From Pseudaestuariivita rosea (GTDB lineage Bacteria; Pseudomonadota; Alphaproteobacteria; Rhodobacterales; Rhodobacteraceae), in contig NZ_JACNMP010000011.1 of NCBI RefSeq assembly GCF_017592335.1, positions 1 through 64,000 on the forward strand: a DNA stretch of 64,000 nucleotides, written 5' to 3'. Within the stretch, counting starts at the first letter, position 1. Each line of letters opens with the position of its first letter. The notes beneath the pieces are model-generated. The model did not search any database. It worked only from the letters and a program-made list of their open reading frames with translations, and was not told the origin of the DNA. The position numbers and the translations under genes are program-made. Positions 27,717-36,661 of the stretch are shown here, piece after piece.

Positions 27717-29570
27717 TCAGGCCAGCTTGCTCCAACCGCCGGGCGCCGGGTCGTCGTCCGTTTCGGCGGCCTGCTGTTCGGCCTGCATCATCGCCTCATC
27801 CTGCGCTTCGATCCGTTCCAGCAGTTCCTGAACGGCGGCAAGAACATCGGGTATCGAGTTTATGTCGCCACGTTGCGCGATTTCAGCCCAGATTTGTGAT
27901 GGCAAGACATCCGTTGGAGCGTCTTCAAGGGCATCATCGGTCTCGGGTAAATCAACACTGGCTGTTTCCTGCAAAGCGGACGCCTTTGCGTCGGGTTCTG
28001 ACTGGGCAGAGCCAAGTACGCCCACAACATTTGTCGCGACATCTTTAATAATGTCATCTTCCTCAACCTCTTCCACTTGTTTGGAAAGCGGCTCGGTCAT
28101 GTCGGCATATTCTTCGACTTCGGCAAAAACCTCACTTTCGTCGAACTGTGCCGGTTCGTCTGCGGTTTCTGAAACTGCATCGATGACTGGTTCTTCGGAG
28201 TGGTCGGCGTCTTCAGTCGTTTCTTCCGTGAAAACAGGCGCGAAGGTCGAAACAGGCTCGGCTGGCGTTTCTACAGGGCGATATTCGAAATCGTCATGCG
28301 GTACGTCAACATCTGTATCGTCTTTAGCCTGCGCCACCTGATCCTGTTGGGCGCGGTCTTCGTCTGTCATCGGTGCAAAACTATGCCCGAAGCCGGCGGC
28401 GGAAGACGCTGTTGGTGTTTCGGCAACAGGTTCTTCCACAGTCTCTTCGATGTGTTGATCCGCATCAGAGCTGTTTTCGGGTCGCAAATTGCCGTCAAAA
28501 GCTGCACGCAATGCGCTGATCTTGTTTTCCGCAGGCGGCTCTGGTGCTGCTGGTGGCGTCGGTTGTTGCGCCTCAGTGTTTTCTGATGCTGGTGCAGCAG
28601 CCTGCAGAGTGTCGTCCCCCCCCAGTTTCGAGCGCAGATCGTTTGCCTCGGACGTAGGCAGGCGTTCGCGGCGTTCTTCCGGATTGCGTGCCGGGCGCGA
28701 AGGCCGCACTGGTGAAAATGACTGAACCAACGGATTGTCCCGGCCTGGCCGGTTGGGCCGCACAACGCCTGGGAAGCTTTCCACATTGCTTGAGGTGTCG
28801 CCATTATGGCGCATCAGCATCTTGCCGCGTTCGGTCATAATGTCATCAAGCACGCGGTCAAACGCTTCGGTAAAGCCCTTACCACCGCTTTGTTCCCACA
28901 TTGGACCCGTATCACCGGCTTCACGTGCCTCAATAGCTTCCAACAACGCCATGAAATGACGACTGCGGAAAAGGGGTGCGGCTTCGCGTTCCAGACGTGC
29001 GTCAACCCGCTGGCGATCTTCCGGGGTTGCCAGTTTGTCGGCCCGTGTCACCAGCAGCAGACTTTTGTCTTTCAGCCGGTCAGGCAGAGAAACCCAGGCG
29101 CTGCGTTCACTTTCGCGCCAGGCCTGGGTGGCGTGTGTACACCACAAAATCGCATTTGCATAACCAACGGCATGCATCCAAACCTGTGCGGGAATGTTCG
29201 GGTCCGAAATGCCGGGCGTATCGATCAGATCGCAGCGTTTCAAGAACTCTGCCTTGCTGTAAACCCGGATAAACCGTGTTTTGCGTACATTGATCGACCC
29301 TATGTCGTTCAGGTCAACCGAACGGCGATTGCCGTAAACATCCATACGGAACGGTTCGCCTTCGCCATAACGCATCCAGACGGGGGGCAGCTGCGTCGCC
29401 GTTACCTGCGTCGGCAGAATCGACGTGCCCAGCAACAGGTTCAGCAGAGTGGATTTCCCCGCACTGAATTCACCCATCAACGCAATGGCAGGCTTGCGCT
29501 TGGCCCATTTTGTCAGCCGCTCAAGCTGTGCAGGGCTAAGTTGGCGTTTGTTGGGGGCTTGTCCCGTCAT
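27717..29570 (-). CDS. Dynamin-like GTPase with long acidic C-terminal tail
   Basis: 617 residues from the ATG at 29570, preceded by AAGGAGA. GTPase domain in the first ~250 residues: G1 GEFSAGKS (33-40), G3 DTPG (117-120) and G4 TRAD (175-178), the layout of the dynamin/YjdA-type family. The second half (about 260-600) is low-complexity, rich in Glu/Asp, Pro and Ala, and probably disordered. The helical stalk expected of a full dynamin is not apparent. It lies 19 bp after the second, longer GTPase gene, so the two are co-expressed and perhaps partners, as in paired bacterial dynamins (DynA/B, LeoA/B/C). Confidence 0.82.
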   Translation of the reverse strand: MTGQAPNKRQLSPAQLERLTKWAKRKPAIALMGEFSAGKSTLLNLLLGTSILPTQVTATQLPPVWMRYGEGEPFRMDVYGNRRSVDLNDIGSINVRKTRFIRVYSKAEFLKRCDLIDTPGISDPNIPAQVWMHAVGYANAILWCTHATQAWRESERSAWVSLPDRLKDKSLLLVTRADKLATPEDRQRVDARLEREAAPLFRSRHFMALLEAIEAREAGDTGPMWEQSGGKGFTEAFDRVLDDIMTERGKMLMRHNGDTSSNVESFPGVVRPNRPGRDNPLVQSFSPVRPSRPARNPEERRERLPTSEANDLRSKLGGDDTLQAAAPASENTEAQQPTPPAAPEPPAENKISALRAAFDGNLRPENSSDADQHIEETVEEPVAETPTASSAAGFGHSFAPMTDEDRAQQDQVAQAKDDTDVDVPHDDFEYRPVETPAEPVSTFAPVFTEETTEDADHSEEPVIDAVSETADEPAQFDESEVFAEVEEYADMTEPLSKQVEEVEEDDIIKDVATNVVGVLGSAQSEPDAKASALQETASVDLPETDDALEDAPTDVLPSQIWAEIAQRGDINSIPDVLAAVQELLERIEAQDEAMMQAEQQAAETDDDPAPGGWSKLA

Positions 29571-29592
29571 CACGTCTCTCCTTCCGGCCTGA

Positions 29593-31653
29593 TCAGGCGG
29601 CGACCCGTTCCAGTCGGGTCAACACATCGCCCAATGCGCCTTGCGTTTGTTCCAACTCAGCATCACTGCCGGATTGGAAATGCTCAGACCCCAATTCGGG
29701 GTTTTCAGCCAGTTTCAACAGCATTTCGCTTTGCTCTTGCAGAAACTCGTCCAAAGTAGAGCTGATTTTCTGCAACACCTCTTTGACCTGCGTTTCCTGC
29801 AGTTCCTGAATGATTGCCCCTGACTCTGAATGAATCAAACGCGCATAATCCGTTGCAAATGCTTCGAAACCCTTACGTTTCTGCCACCATTTGCGCCACC
29901 ACGTGCTTTGCAGGTCCAGCGCGATGGTTTTTCCCAACACGACAGGGGGCGGCACGCGTGGCGGGATTGGTGGTTCAATATGGAAGCCATCCAGGTCGAC
30001 CCCGAATACTTCCATATAAATCCGCTCAATATCCTTGGCGGATTGTGCATAAAGGGCGGCGGCATTCTTGCTCGCCGCGTTTGAGAAATTCAGGTATCCC
30101 GCCCGCAACAGCAGACGCAGACCATCTGGCTTGTATTGCCACGATCCGTGTTCACCATTCTTTTGCAGATGACTGATCAGCGCATCTGTGGCCCGTTTCA
30201 CAAAGCTGGCCTCGGCCTTTTCCAGACGGGAACTCAGCCCATCCTGCAAATCCTTCAAAACAGCTGCCATCTTGCTGTCATAGGTCTGGATCAAGGCTTT
30301 CAAAGATCCTTTCAACAGTTTGACGTCAACATTGATGTCGCCTGACAGATTCAGCCGCATCCGACTGCCGGTGCTGGTTGCTGCACGGGCCTGGTTGGCC
30401 AGGTTCAGTGCGCGCTTACGAACCTTTTCAAGCGTCCGTTGGCCGCTGCCTTCGCGGACGCGGGCATAAACAGAATCCATTAGCGCCGGAATGCCGGACA
30501 GATACCATGTGTGGGCTTCGACATCGTCAACCGCAAAATCTTCGGCGGCCTGGGCCCATTCGATCAGCGAATTACGGCTTTCATCGGATAGACTACCGAT
30601 ACTGTCGGTCAACGCGGCCTCGGCCCACTTCGCGCTGCCAAAGATGATCGAACAGTCATGCGGGGCATTATAGCCCTTCAGTGTGGCGCGGATGCTGTTT
30701 TCGATCTCGGGCACCTGGGTTGCCGGGTCGGGCAGTTCGTCAATGCGATTCACGAACAGGATCACCTGACGTTTTTCCAGGTTCGAAATCAGCCGGATCA
30801 GCGCCATATCCATGGTCGTCAGTGCCTGATGCGCTGACAGGACAACCACACAAATCTCGGAATCACGGACACTGCGGATTGTGATCTGTTCGCGCACCAT
30901 AAATGTATCATTCACACCGGGCGTGTCGCGCAGGCAAAGTGTGCCGGGAAATTCGGGCAGATCCACAAACAGCTCGGCCGATTTGGTGACATCTGCATAG
31001 TGGCCCCGCGTTCCTTCGACAGGTGCGCCGGTAACAGGATCTTCGCCCAGACAGACATAACGTTCGACCAACTCAGAGTCATAGTAATCGTAGCGATGCT
31101 GCTGACCCATCAGGGTCTCAAAATCATTCCCCAGACGCGACCGGGTCTTTTCCTGCATCTCGGCGATCTGGCGTTGAATTTCCTGCATTTCGTCATCGGC
31201 ACCGGCCCGTTCGGCCAGTTCACCCAGACGACCACCGGTCAGAACCAGTTTGTCCCATTCATCCTTGTCGAAGAATTCGAACAGCGCCTTGGTCTGCGCA
31301 CCTTCATGCTTGGGATTGATGTGCAGTGTGGTCACAACCGATGTCCAAGGGTTCACATCGGACGGCAATAACCCCGGCGATCCGACCAGAACATTGGTCA
31401 GTGCAGTTTTACCAGCTTTAACCTGGCCCACCAGCGTCACGCTGGGCTCAAAATCATCCAGTTTCTTTTTCAGCGCCATCGCGCGCGCGGATGTGCGTTT
31501 ATCACAGACCTCGGCCAGTTTCTGAACGGCATTGCCTGTTTCCTCGAACGCGTAATTCAACGGTCCAAGACTGTTCAAACCCAATGGAAGTAGACGGCGG
31601 TTTGCCGGAATGCATTCACCCTGCGCTGCGTCTATCTGAGGATTGACGGTCAT
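29593..31653 (-). CDS. Dynamin-family GTPase with helical stalk
   Basis: 686 residues from the ATG at 31653, with a GGGGGAA site; the ORF extends to 31686. G1 GQVKAGKT (76-83), G3 DTPG (243-246) and G4 NRID (302-305), then a long helical region (about 400-680) as in dynamin stalks. Near residues 585-596 there is WWRKWWQKRKGF, a tryptophan- and lysine-rich stretch after a Pro-rich segment, placed like a membrane-binding paddle. There is no transmembrane helix elsewhere. It is the second gene of the five-gene operon. A membrane-remodelling role is inferred from the family; the target membrane is unknown. Confidence 0.85.
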   Translation of the reverse strand: MTVNPQIDAAQGECIPANRRLLPLGLNSLGPLNYAFEETGNAVQKLAEVCDKRTSARAMALKKKLDDFEPSVTLVGQVKAGKTALTNVLVGSPGLLPSDVNPWTSVVTTLHINPKHEGAQTKALFEFFDKDEWDKLVLTGGRLGELAERAGADDEMQEIQRQIAEMQEKTRSRLGNDFETLMGQQHRYDYYDSELVERYVCLGEDPVTGAPVEGTRGHYADVTKSAELFVDLPEFPGTLCLRDTPGVNDTFMVREQITIRSVRDSEICVVVLSAHQALTTMDMALIRLISNLEKRQVILFVNRIDELPDPATQVPEIENSIRATLKGYNAPHDCSIIFGSAKWAEAALTDSIGSLSDESRNSLIEWAQAAEDFAVDDVEAHTWYLSGIPALMDSVYARVREGSGQRTLEKVRKRALNLANQARAATSTGSRMRLNLSGDINVDVKLLKGSLKALIQTYDSKMAAVLKDLQDGLSSRLEKAEASFVKRATDALISHLQKNGEHGSWQYKPDGLRLLLRAGYLNFSNAASKNAAALYAQSAKDIERIYMEVFGVDLDGFHIEPPIPPRVPPPVVLGKTIALDLQSTWWRKWWQKRKGFEAFATDYARLIHSESGAIIQELQETQVKEVLQKISSTLDEFLQEQSEMLLKLAENPELGSEHFQSGSDAELEQTQGALGDVLTRLERVAA

Positions 31654-31704
31654 TTTTCTTGTTCCCCCATAACAAAACCTACCCAATGGCCTTGATCAGA
31701 CATG

Positions 31705-32100
31705 TCATGACCCGGATACCCGATCCAGATCATTTGCCTCACTAGGTGCCTGTATCAGCCCAACGATTTCAATGGCCCTGTAGGTCAGGTCTGTCATCGT
31801 TTCGTCGGATAAAGACGCCCCTGCGGTCGGATCAACGGCGACTGCGATATGATCATAGTCGTCACTGTCAGCAAACCGCACCAGCGCTTTTTCTACAAGT
31901 AGGTCATGTGTCGCTGTTTTCGAATGTTGCCAAGCCGCATTGGCAAGCAGTTCGGCATCCGCATCTTTTTTCTTGATCGAAATGCAAACGCCAGCACCCT
32001 CCGCAACCTTTTCCAGCATACCCAGTTTGCGAAAGATTTCCTGCTGCTTGGCCTGATGCGATAATACCGCGTCTTTTCCGGTGTCATCCGCATTTAACAT
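31705..32100 (-). CDS. Unknown small protein, first gene of the dynamin operon
   Basis: 131 residues, soluble, no recognised family. Begins with a charged helical stretch (SHQAKQQEIFRKLGMLEKVAEGAG) and has a core strand pattern (VCISIKKKD, YDHIAVAVD). It starts at the 5' end of the run and lies 51 bp ahead of the 686-residue GTPase. The shared operon suggests it serves the same system; nothing in the sequence says how. Confidence 0.6.
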   Translation of the reverse strand: MLNADDTGKDAVLSHQAKQQEIFRKLGMLEKVAEGAGVCISIKKKDADAELLANAAWQHSKTATHDLLVEKALVRFADSDDYDHIAVAVDPTAGASLSDETMTDLTYRAIEIVGLIQAPSEANDLDRVSGS

Positions 32101-32474
32101 CTGTAAGTCCTAACACACAAAGTGACCCATATACATATCAGGTGCCCCGAGCGATTCTCAGAACAATTTAAAGTAACATCGAAAGATGCTCTTCAGCCCC
32201 TAATTTTAAGTCCTATGCGGTCGCTTAGGCTAAAATTAGGCACTCTTTGGACAACCGTGCCACTTTTGTAACGGGTTTTGCCCCTAAAGGTAAACAAAAA
32301 GCCGATTCTGACAACTCAAAGCAGAAAAACCACAGGTTTCATCACGGTAAGCGATTCTTTTCGTGACAAGAATCATGTCATTGTTAACGATATCGCTGGC
32401 TGGTTCGAGCTGTTCTTGCTAGAATCAGCAGCAGACGTAAAGCAGGTTATTTGCGGCCCGAAGGTGGCATAATC
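32101..32474. promoter_or_regulatory. Divergent promoter region of the dynamin operon
   Basis: 374 bp without a gene, AT-richer than its surroundings. It holds an inverted repeat CCTAATTTTA (32199-32208) / TAAAATTAGG (32231-32240), perfect 10-bp arms whose starts are 32 bp apart, about 100 bp upstream of the first gene of the dynamin operon. No CtrA box or terminator was seen. It serves the minus-strand operon and the plus-strand DUF2125-like gene. Confidence 0.5.
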
Positions 32475-33260
32475 ATGGTGAATGTTATGAAAATTATACT
32501 GCGCATTATTTTTGTATTGTCCGGTTTGGTGGTGGCTGCACCAGCCATATCGCAATCGGGGTCCAGCACAGGCACAGCGGATGATCATTCAGTTTCCGCT
32601 ACCGTGGCCAGCAATGGTGTCGACAAGCGCAGCCTTTTCCAATCTGCAACAGATACCACGCGGCAGCCGTCCACCACATCAACAGACCGGATACGCCTGA
32701 CCGCGCAGACCTTATCCCTGATCGAGGACGACGATGTGCGTCAGATTCTGCAGCGCGCCGGGCTGCGTGTTGGGCAGAGCGGATCAAACACCTATGGGGT
32801 TTCGCTTTCAACACGGGGGTTTCGCCTGCCCCCTGACATTGTGCAGGATGTTCAAGGAAGACGTCTGCCGGCGGTCGTCGACCGTGCCGAACTGCAGGCC
32901 GATGTGATCCTTGATAAACCATGGGCGCGTTCTGGTTTCTCGAACGAAGCGCCGCAGATACAAACCATCGATATCACCGATGCAGCAATTGACTGGGGCG
33001 CATTACGACTTCAGATGACAGGCGGGCTTCGTGTCGATCAGCAGGGACTGGCCAGCGGAACCCTGCAGATGACATTGCCTGATCTACAACGCACGCTGGC
33101 GCTTCTGCCAGTGAATGGCACAGTCAGCCGCGCAAGCGTGTCAGACGCCCTGGGCGACACTGCTCAGTCCAGTGTTACGGTTCCTATTCTGGTCGTTGAT
33201 GGCGTCGCACGGGTGGGGCCGGTTACAATTTTTACGATCCCACCGTTGCTGTTGGGCTGA
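32475..33260 (+). CDS. Exported DUF2125-like protein
   Basis: 261 residues from the ATG at 32475, which has AAGGTGG 7 nt upstream. A signal peptide (KIILRIIFVLSGLVVAAPAISQS) is followed by a low-complexity Ser/Thr stretch. The second half (AELQADVILDKPWA... IDITDAAIDWGALRLQMTGGLRVDQQGLASGTLQMTL) resembles the DUF2125 family of alphaproteobacterial periplasmic proteins. Function unknown. It converges with the thioredoxin gene 5 bp away. Confidence 0.6.
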   Translation: MVNVMKIILRIIFVLSGLVVAAPAISQSGSSTGTADDHSVSATVASNGVDKRSLFQSATDTTRQPSTTSTDRIRLTAQTLSLIEDDDVRQILQRAGLRVGQSGSNTYGVSLSTRGFRLPPDIVQDVQGRRLPAVVDRAELQADVILDKPWARSGFSNEAPQIQTIDITDAAIDWGALRLQMTGGLRVDQQGLASGTLQMTLPDLQRTLALLPVNGTVSRASVSDALGDTAQSSVTVPILVVDGVARVGPVTIFTIPPLLLG

Positions 33261-33265
33261 CCGGA

Positions 33266-33673
33266 TCAGGCGTTTTCCGGCAAACCTGAATCCAGTAGCG
33301 CCTTGATGGTGTCCTTGCGGGTATCGGCCACAATGCGCCCCAGCTCCTGATCCCCGCGCAGCATGATAAGTGTCGACCTGCGGGGCACGTTATAGCGCTG
33401 CACAATCGGATCGTTTTTATAGGTGTCCCAATCAACCGCGATAAAGGTGATGTTTTCCTGATACGCCGGGTTCGAGGATTTCAGAGCATTGATCGCACGT
33501 TCCTGCGCGCGGCAGGTGCTGCACCAGCTGGCCTTGAAATCAACAAATACAGTGTCACCGGCGGCAAGCCGTTCATCGATCAGCCCGGGCGTATAGCTGA
33601 CAAAAGCGGCCTGGGCCATCATCGGGGCCACAACGGCGGCGGTGGTCAGGGCGATAAACTCTCTTCTTTTCAA
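33266..33673 (-). CDS. Periplasmic thioredoxin-like protein
   Basis: 135 residues. The N-terminus MKRREFIALTTAAVVAPMMAQA looks like a signal sequence of the Tat type (RREFIAL), with only one of the usual flanking residues. Thioredoxin fold with FVDFKASWCSTCRAQ, a CxxC redox site of the DsbD C-terminal-domain kind. It lies directly downstream of the CcdA-type gene; together they resemble a split DsbD that carries electrons to the periplasm. Confidence 0.88.
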   Translation of the reverse strand: MKRREFIALTTAAVVAPMMAQAAFVSYTPGLIDERLAAGDTVFVDFKASWCSTCRAQERAINALKSSNPAYQENITFIAVDWDTYKNDPIVQRYNVPRRSTLIMLRGDQELGRIVADTRKDTIKALLDSGLPENA

Positions 33674-33688
33674 CGGAACTCTCCTTTT

Positions 33689-34402
33689 TTACAGGGCAAC
33701 AGATAAATCCTGCAGCCAGATCGGCATCGTATCCAGCAACCAGATCTCGACGATCTTGAAAGCGCCCGACAGCATCACGACGCCCACGACGATAAAGATG
33801 ATCCCCATGATCGGACGGGATTTCGCGGCAATCGCCCGCATCGTGGCCTGACGTTTCTGAAGAGCAGACCGCGCGCCATAGCCCAAAGCCAAAATAATGG
33901 TCGACACGCCCATGGCAAAGCTGACCATGATCGCCGTGGCCCAGCCCAGGCTTTCGCCCTTGCTGGCCATCGAAATGGCGCCGCCCAATGTGGGGCCGAT
34001 ACAAGGGCTCCAGACAGCGCCCAGCAACATGCCGGCCAGAAACTGGCCCTTCAGACCCGACCGATCAATCTGATCCATGCCCGCATCGGCCTTATCCGCA
34101 AAGCCCGCGGTCGCCGTCGCAAACCCGGTCGCAAAGCGGGGCACCAGCAGGATCAGACCAAATCCGATCATCAGCGCCGCCCCGACGCTTGAGATAGTAG
34201 TATCATCAATGCCCAGAACCCGCCCAAAAGCCGCGACCGTGACGCCAAGAATAACAAAGGCAACGCTCATCCCCGCGGCCAACGCAATCGGCCCGCGCCG
34301 GTCGGCTTGCAGGGCGGTCGCTAGCACAATCGGCAGCACCGGCAAAACGCAAGGGTTGATCAGGGTCAGCAGACCCGCACCATATCCAAATAGCAATTCC
34401 AT
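33689..34402 (-). CDS. CcdA/DsbD-type thiol electron transporter
   Basis: 237 residues with six or more transmembrane helices. The typical start is LFGYGAGLLTLINPCVLPVLPIVLATAL (first redox Cys in NPCVLP) and the second is LLGAVWSPCIGPTLGGAI (Cys in SPCIGP). It moves reducing power from cytoplasmic thioredoxin across the inner membrane, here probably to the adjacent thioredoxin-like protein 15 bp downstream. Confidence 0.92.
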   Translation of the reverse strand: MELLFGYGAGLLTLINPCVLPVLPIVLATALQADRRGPIALAAGMSVAFVILGVTVAAFGRVLGIDDTTISSVGAALMIGFGLILLVPRFATGFATATAGFADKADAGMDQIDRSGLKGQFLAGMLLGAVWSPCIGPTLGGAISMASKGESLGWATAIMVSFAMGVSTIILALGYGARSALQKRQATMRAIAAKSRPIMGIIFIVVGVVMLSGAFKIVEIWLLDTMPIWLQDLSVAL

Positions 34403-34459
34403 AGGCGCAGGCTTGCGTTATGCGGGGCGCTTTGTCACTTCACCGACGCGTTATCTGGG

Positions 34460-35335
34460 TCACATCCGCGTGGGGTTTTGTTTCGAAATCTGCACGGCAA
34501 AGATACCGGCAGCAATGATAGCGACCCCCGCCATGTCAAGAACGCCAAGCCGTTCGCCCAACATAAGAGCCGCTATCGCAACCCCCAGAAAAGGCGTCAG
34601 AAAATGATAGGTTGAGGCCTTGACCGCCCCAATCCGACGCACCAGCATGAACCAGACCGCTGACCCGACCAGCCCCGGAAAGATCGTGGTATAGGTAAAG
34701 GCTACGACCAGCTGCCAGGTCAGCTCAACCTCAATCGTCTCGAAAACGGCCGCGGGCAGGCTAAGGGTCAGACTGCCGATCAGCATCTGTAGCCCGACGA
34801 TCATCAAAACATTGCCGCCGGACGATGCCGTGCGCACCGCCATCGTCGCAAAGGTCAGCGACATCACCCCGCCAATGCACAGTAGCACGCCATAGATATC
34901 GACGTTCCCCTGCAGCCGCGACGCCATGATCACGACTACACCAACCACCCCGACGATCAGACCCGCAATCCCCAGGGGCCGCACGTTTTCACGAAAGACG
35001 ACCCAACCGGCAAAAGCCACCAGCAAGGGCATCGTCGACGATATAATCGCGGCCAGCGATGCCTCGATCGTTTGCATCGCCATGAAATTCAGCCCCAGGT
35101 ACAGCGTATTCTGGCAAACCCCGTAAATCGCCGTGGCCACCCACTGCGCCCGCGTCAATCGCCAGCTTTGCCCCAACATCCGCGCGACAATGACCGCAAT
35201 CAGCCCTGATATCAGAAACCGCAGGCAAAGCGCCGTCAGTGGCGGTGCATAGGCCACAATAACCCGCGCCGAGGTAAAGGCCGACGACCAGATCACCGCA
35301 AATGTCAGCCCCATCAAAAGGGCGCGAATGTCCAT
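34460..35335 (-). CDS. EamA/DMT-family transporter
   Basis: 291 residues from the ATG at 35335 with GGGGGC upstream; a longer ORF starts at 35389. Ten hydrophobic segments in two five-helix EamA repeats (GLTFAVIWSSAFTSARVIVAYAPPLTALCLRF and VGSAVWFMLVRRIGAVKASTYHFLTPFLGVAIAALMLGERL). Drug/metabolite exporter superfamily, substrate unknown. Confidence 0.88.
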   Translation of the reverse strand: MDIRALLMGLTFAVIWSSAFTSARVIVAYAPPLTALCLRFLISGLIAVIVARMLGQSWRLTRAQWVATAIYGVCQNTLYLGLNFMAMQTIEASLAAIISSTMPLLVAFAGWVVFRENVRPLGIAGLIVGVVGVVVIMASRLQGNVDIYGVLLCIGGVMSLTFATMAVRTASSGGNVLMIVGLQMLIGSLTLSLPAAVFETIEVELTWQLVVAFTYTTIFPGLVGSAVWFMLVRRIGAVKASTYHFLTPFLGVAIAALMLGERLGVLDMAGVAIIAAGIFAVQISKQNPTRM

Positions 35336-35623
35336 GGTTGCCCCCGGCGTTCCGTCAACAGCCCGACCGGCGTAGTCGAAAACCGCCACTTGGGGAAGGT
35401 GCAGACTAACTCAGTTTCAATAATTGCCTGTTATTGGGCGTGAATAACAACAGCACTTCGGCCTCAAACTCTTATACCCACGCCGCAATTACGGGTGCAT
35501 GATCTTCAGATCATAAGACGTCTGATTGCCACTGACTTCCTTCGTTATCAGCTGATCAATGTTGTGACCGACACGGAGTTCGAACATTTTATCAAGATGA
35601 GCCAGGCGAATAATGAAGTTGGA

Positions 35624-36595
35624 TCATGCTGAACCACCAAGGATCGGTGCGATTGTCTTCCGGTCGAAGTTCGCGCCACACAACAGGACAACGCTCGTCC
35701 CTATTCCTTGTCGCCCTTTGTCCTTTTCCCACGCCGCCAGCGTCATACCTGCGGACCCTTCAACAAGCATTTTTTCTGTCCAGGCGACCTGTCGCACGCC
35801 GTCTGCTATTTCGGTTTCGGAGCAGTCGATGAGATCATCGACAACTTCAGATGCCAGCGGCAGCGTGATCGAGTCGCTATCGAACCCCCCGGCAACGCCA
35901 TCGGCCAGGGTCGGATGGTGATCGACTTCGACATGCTTTTCGGCACGCAGGCTAGAAGCGAAGGCGCGGGAGTTGACGGCGCTGACGCCTACAACCCGTG
36001 CATTAGGGGCAAAGGCTTTCAGAACGCTGCCAATGCCAGAGATCAGGCCGCCGCCACCCATGGCAACGTAAACGGTATCAAGATCGGGCACCTGCTCAAT
36101 CAGTTCCAAGCCAATCGTACCTTGCCCGGCGACGACCTGGGCGTCGTTATATGGTGACACGTAGGTGATCCCTTCGGTGTCCGCGATTTCTCGTGCGTGT
36201 TGTTCAGCAAGGCCGGAATCGTTCGAGTGAAGGATCGTCTTCACACCGAGCGCCTGGATACGGCTCAGTTTCTCCTCTGCGACGGTTTCCGGCAACACCA
36301 CAGTCAGCGAGTGGCCCGTGATACGGGCGGCGTTCGCGACGGCCAAGCCGTGGTTGCCGGACGACGCAGTGATCAGCGGAACTTCAAGTGAGGTGGCAGT
36401 CAGCTTCGCCATGGCCCCACGAAACTTAAAGGAACCGGTATGTTGCAGGTTCTCGCACTTGAAAACCAAATGCCTGTGGTCTTCGGATGAGCCCCTGGAA
36501 GGCAGGCAGGGCGTCAAGGATAGCTTTCTGCTGATCTTCTTTCGCACTATTACGGAACGTGCGGCTTGTTCGTAAATGCGTTCCGAAATTGTCAT
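35624..36595 (-). CDS. PLP-dependent threonine/serine dehydratase-like enzyme
   Basis: 323 residues of the fold-type II PLP family. The Schiff-base lysine is K57 in TGSFKFRGAMAKL, the substrate loop is SSGNHGLAVANAA, and the phosphate loop is AMGGGGLISGIGS. It lacks the C-terminal ACT domain of biosynthetic IlvA, so it is a catabolic-type or racemase-like enzyme. The exact substrate (Thr, Ser or hydroxyaspartate) cannot be set. It stands alone, with 288 bp of gene-free sequence (35336-35623) on its 3' side that holds no feature I can support. Confidence 0.85.
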   Translation of the reverse strand: MTISERIYEQAARSVIVRKKISRKLSLTPCLPSRGSSEDHRHLVFKCENLQHTGSFKFRGAMAKLTATSLEVPLITASSGNHGLAVANAARITGHSLTVVLPETVAEEKLSRIQALGVKTILHSNDSGLAEQHAREIADTEGITYVSPYNDAQVVAGQGTIGLELIEQVPDLDTVYVAMGGGGLISGIGSVLKAFAPNARVVGVSAVNSRAFASSLRAEKHVEVDHHPTLADGVAGGFDSDSITLPLASEVVDDLIDCSETEIADGVRQVAWTEKMLVEGSAGMTLAAWEKDKGRQGIGTSVVLLCGANFDRKTIAPILGGSA

Positions 36596-36661
36596 CTTTC
36601 GTGGTTCTTTTCCAAGTTTTGCTTCCTTTTGGCGGCATTAACGACGGACTGCGCAGTATAA

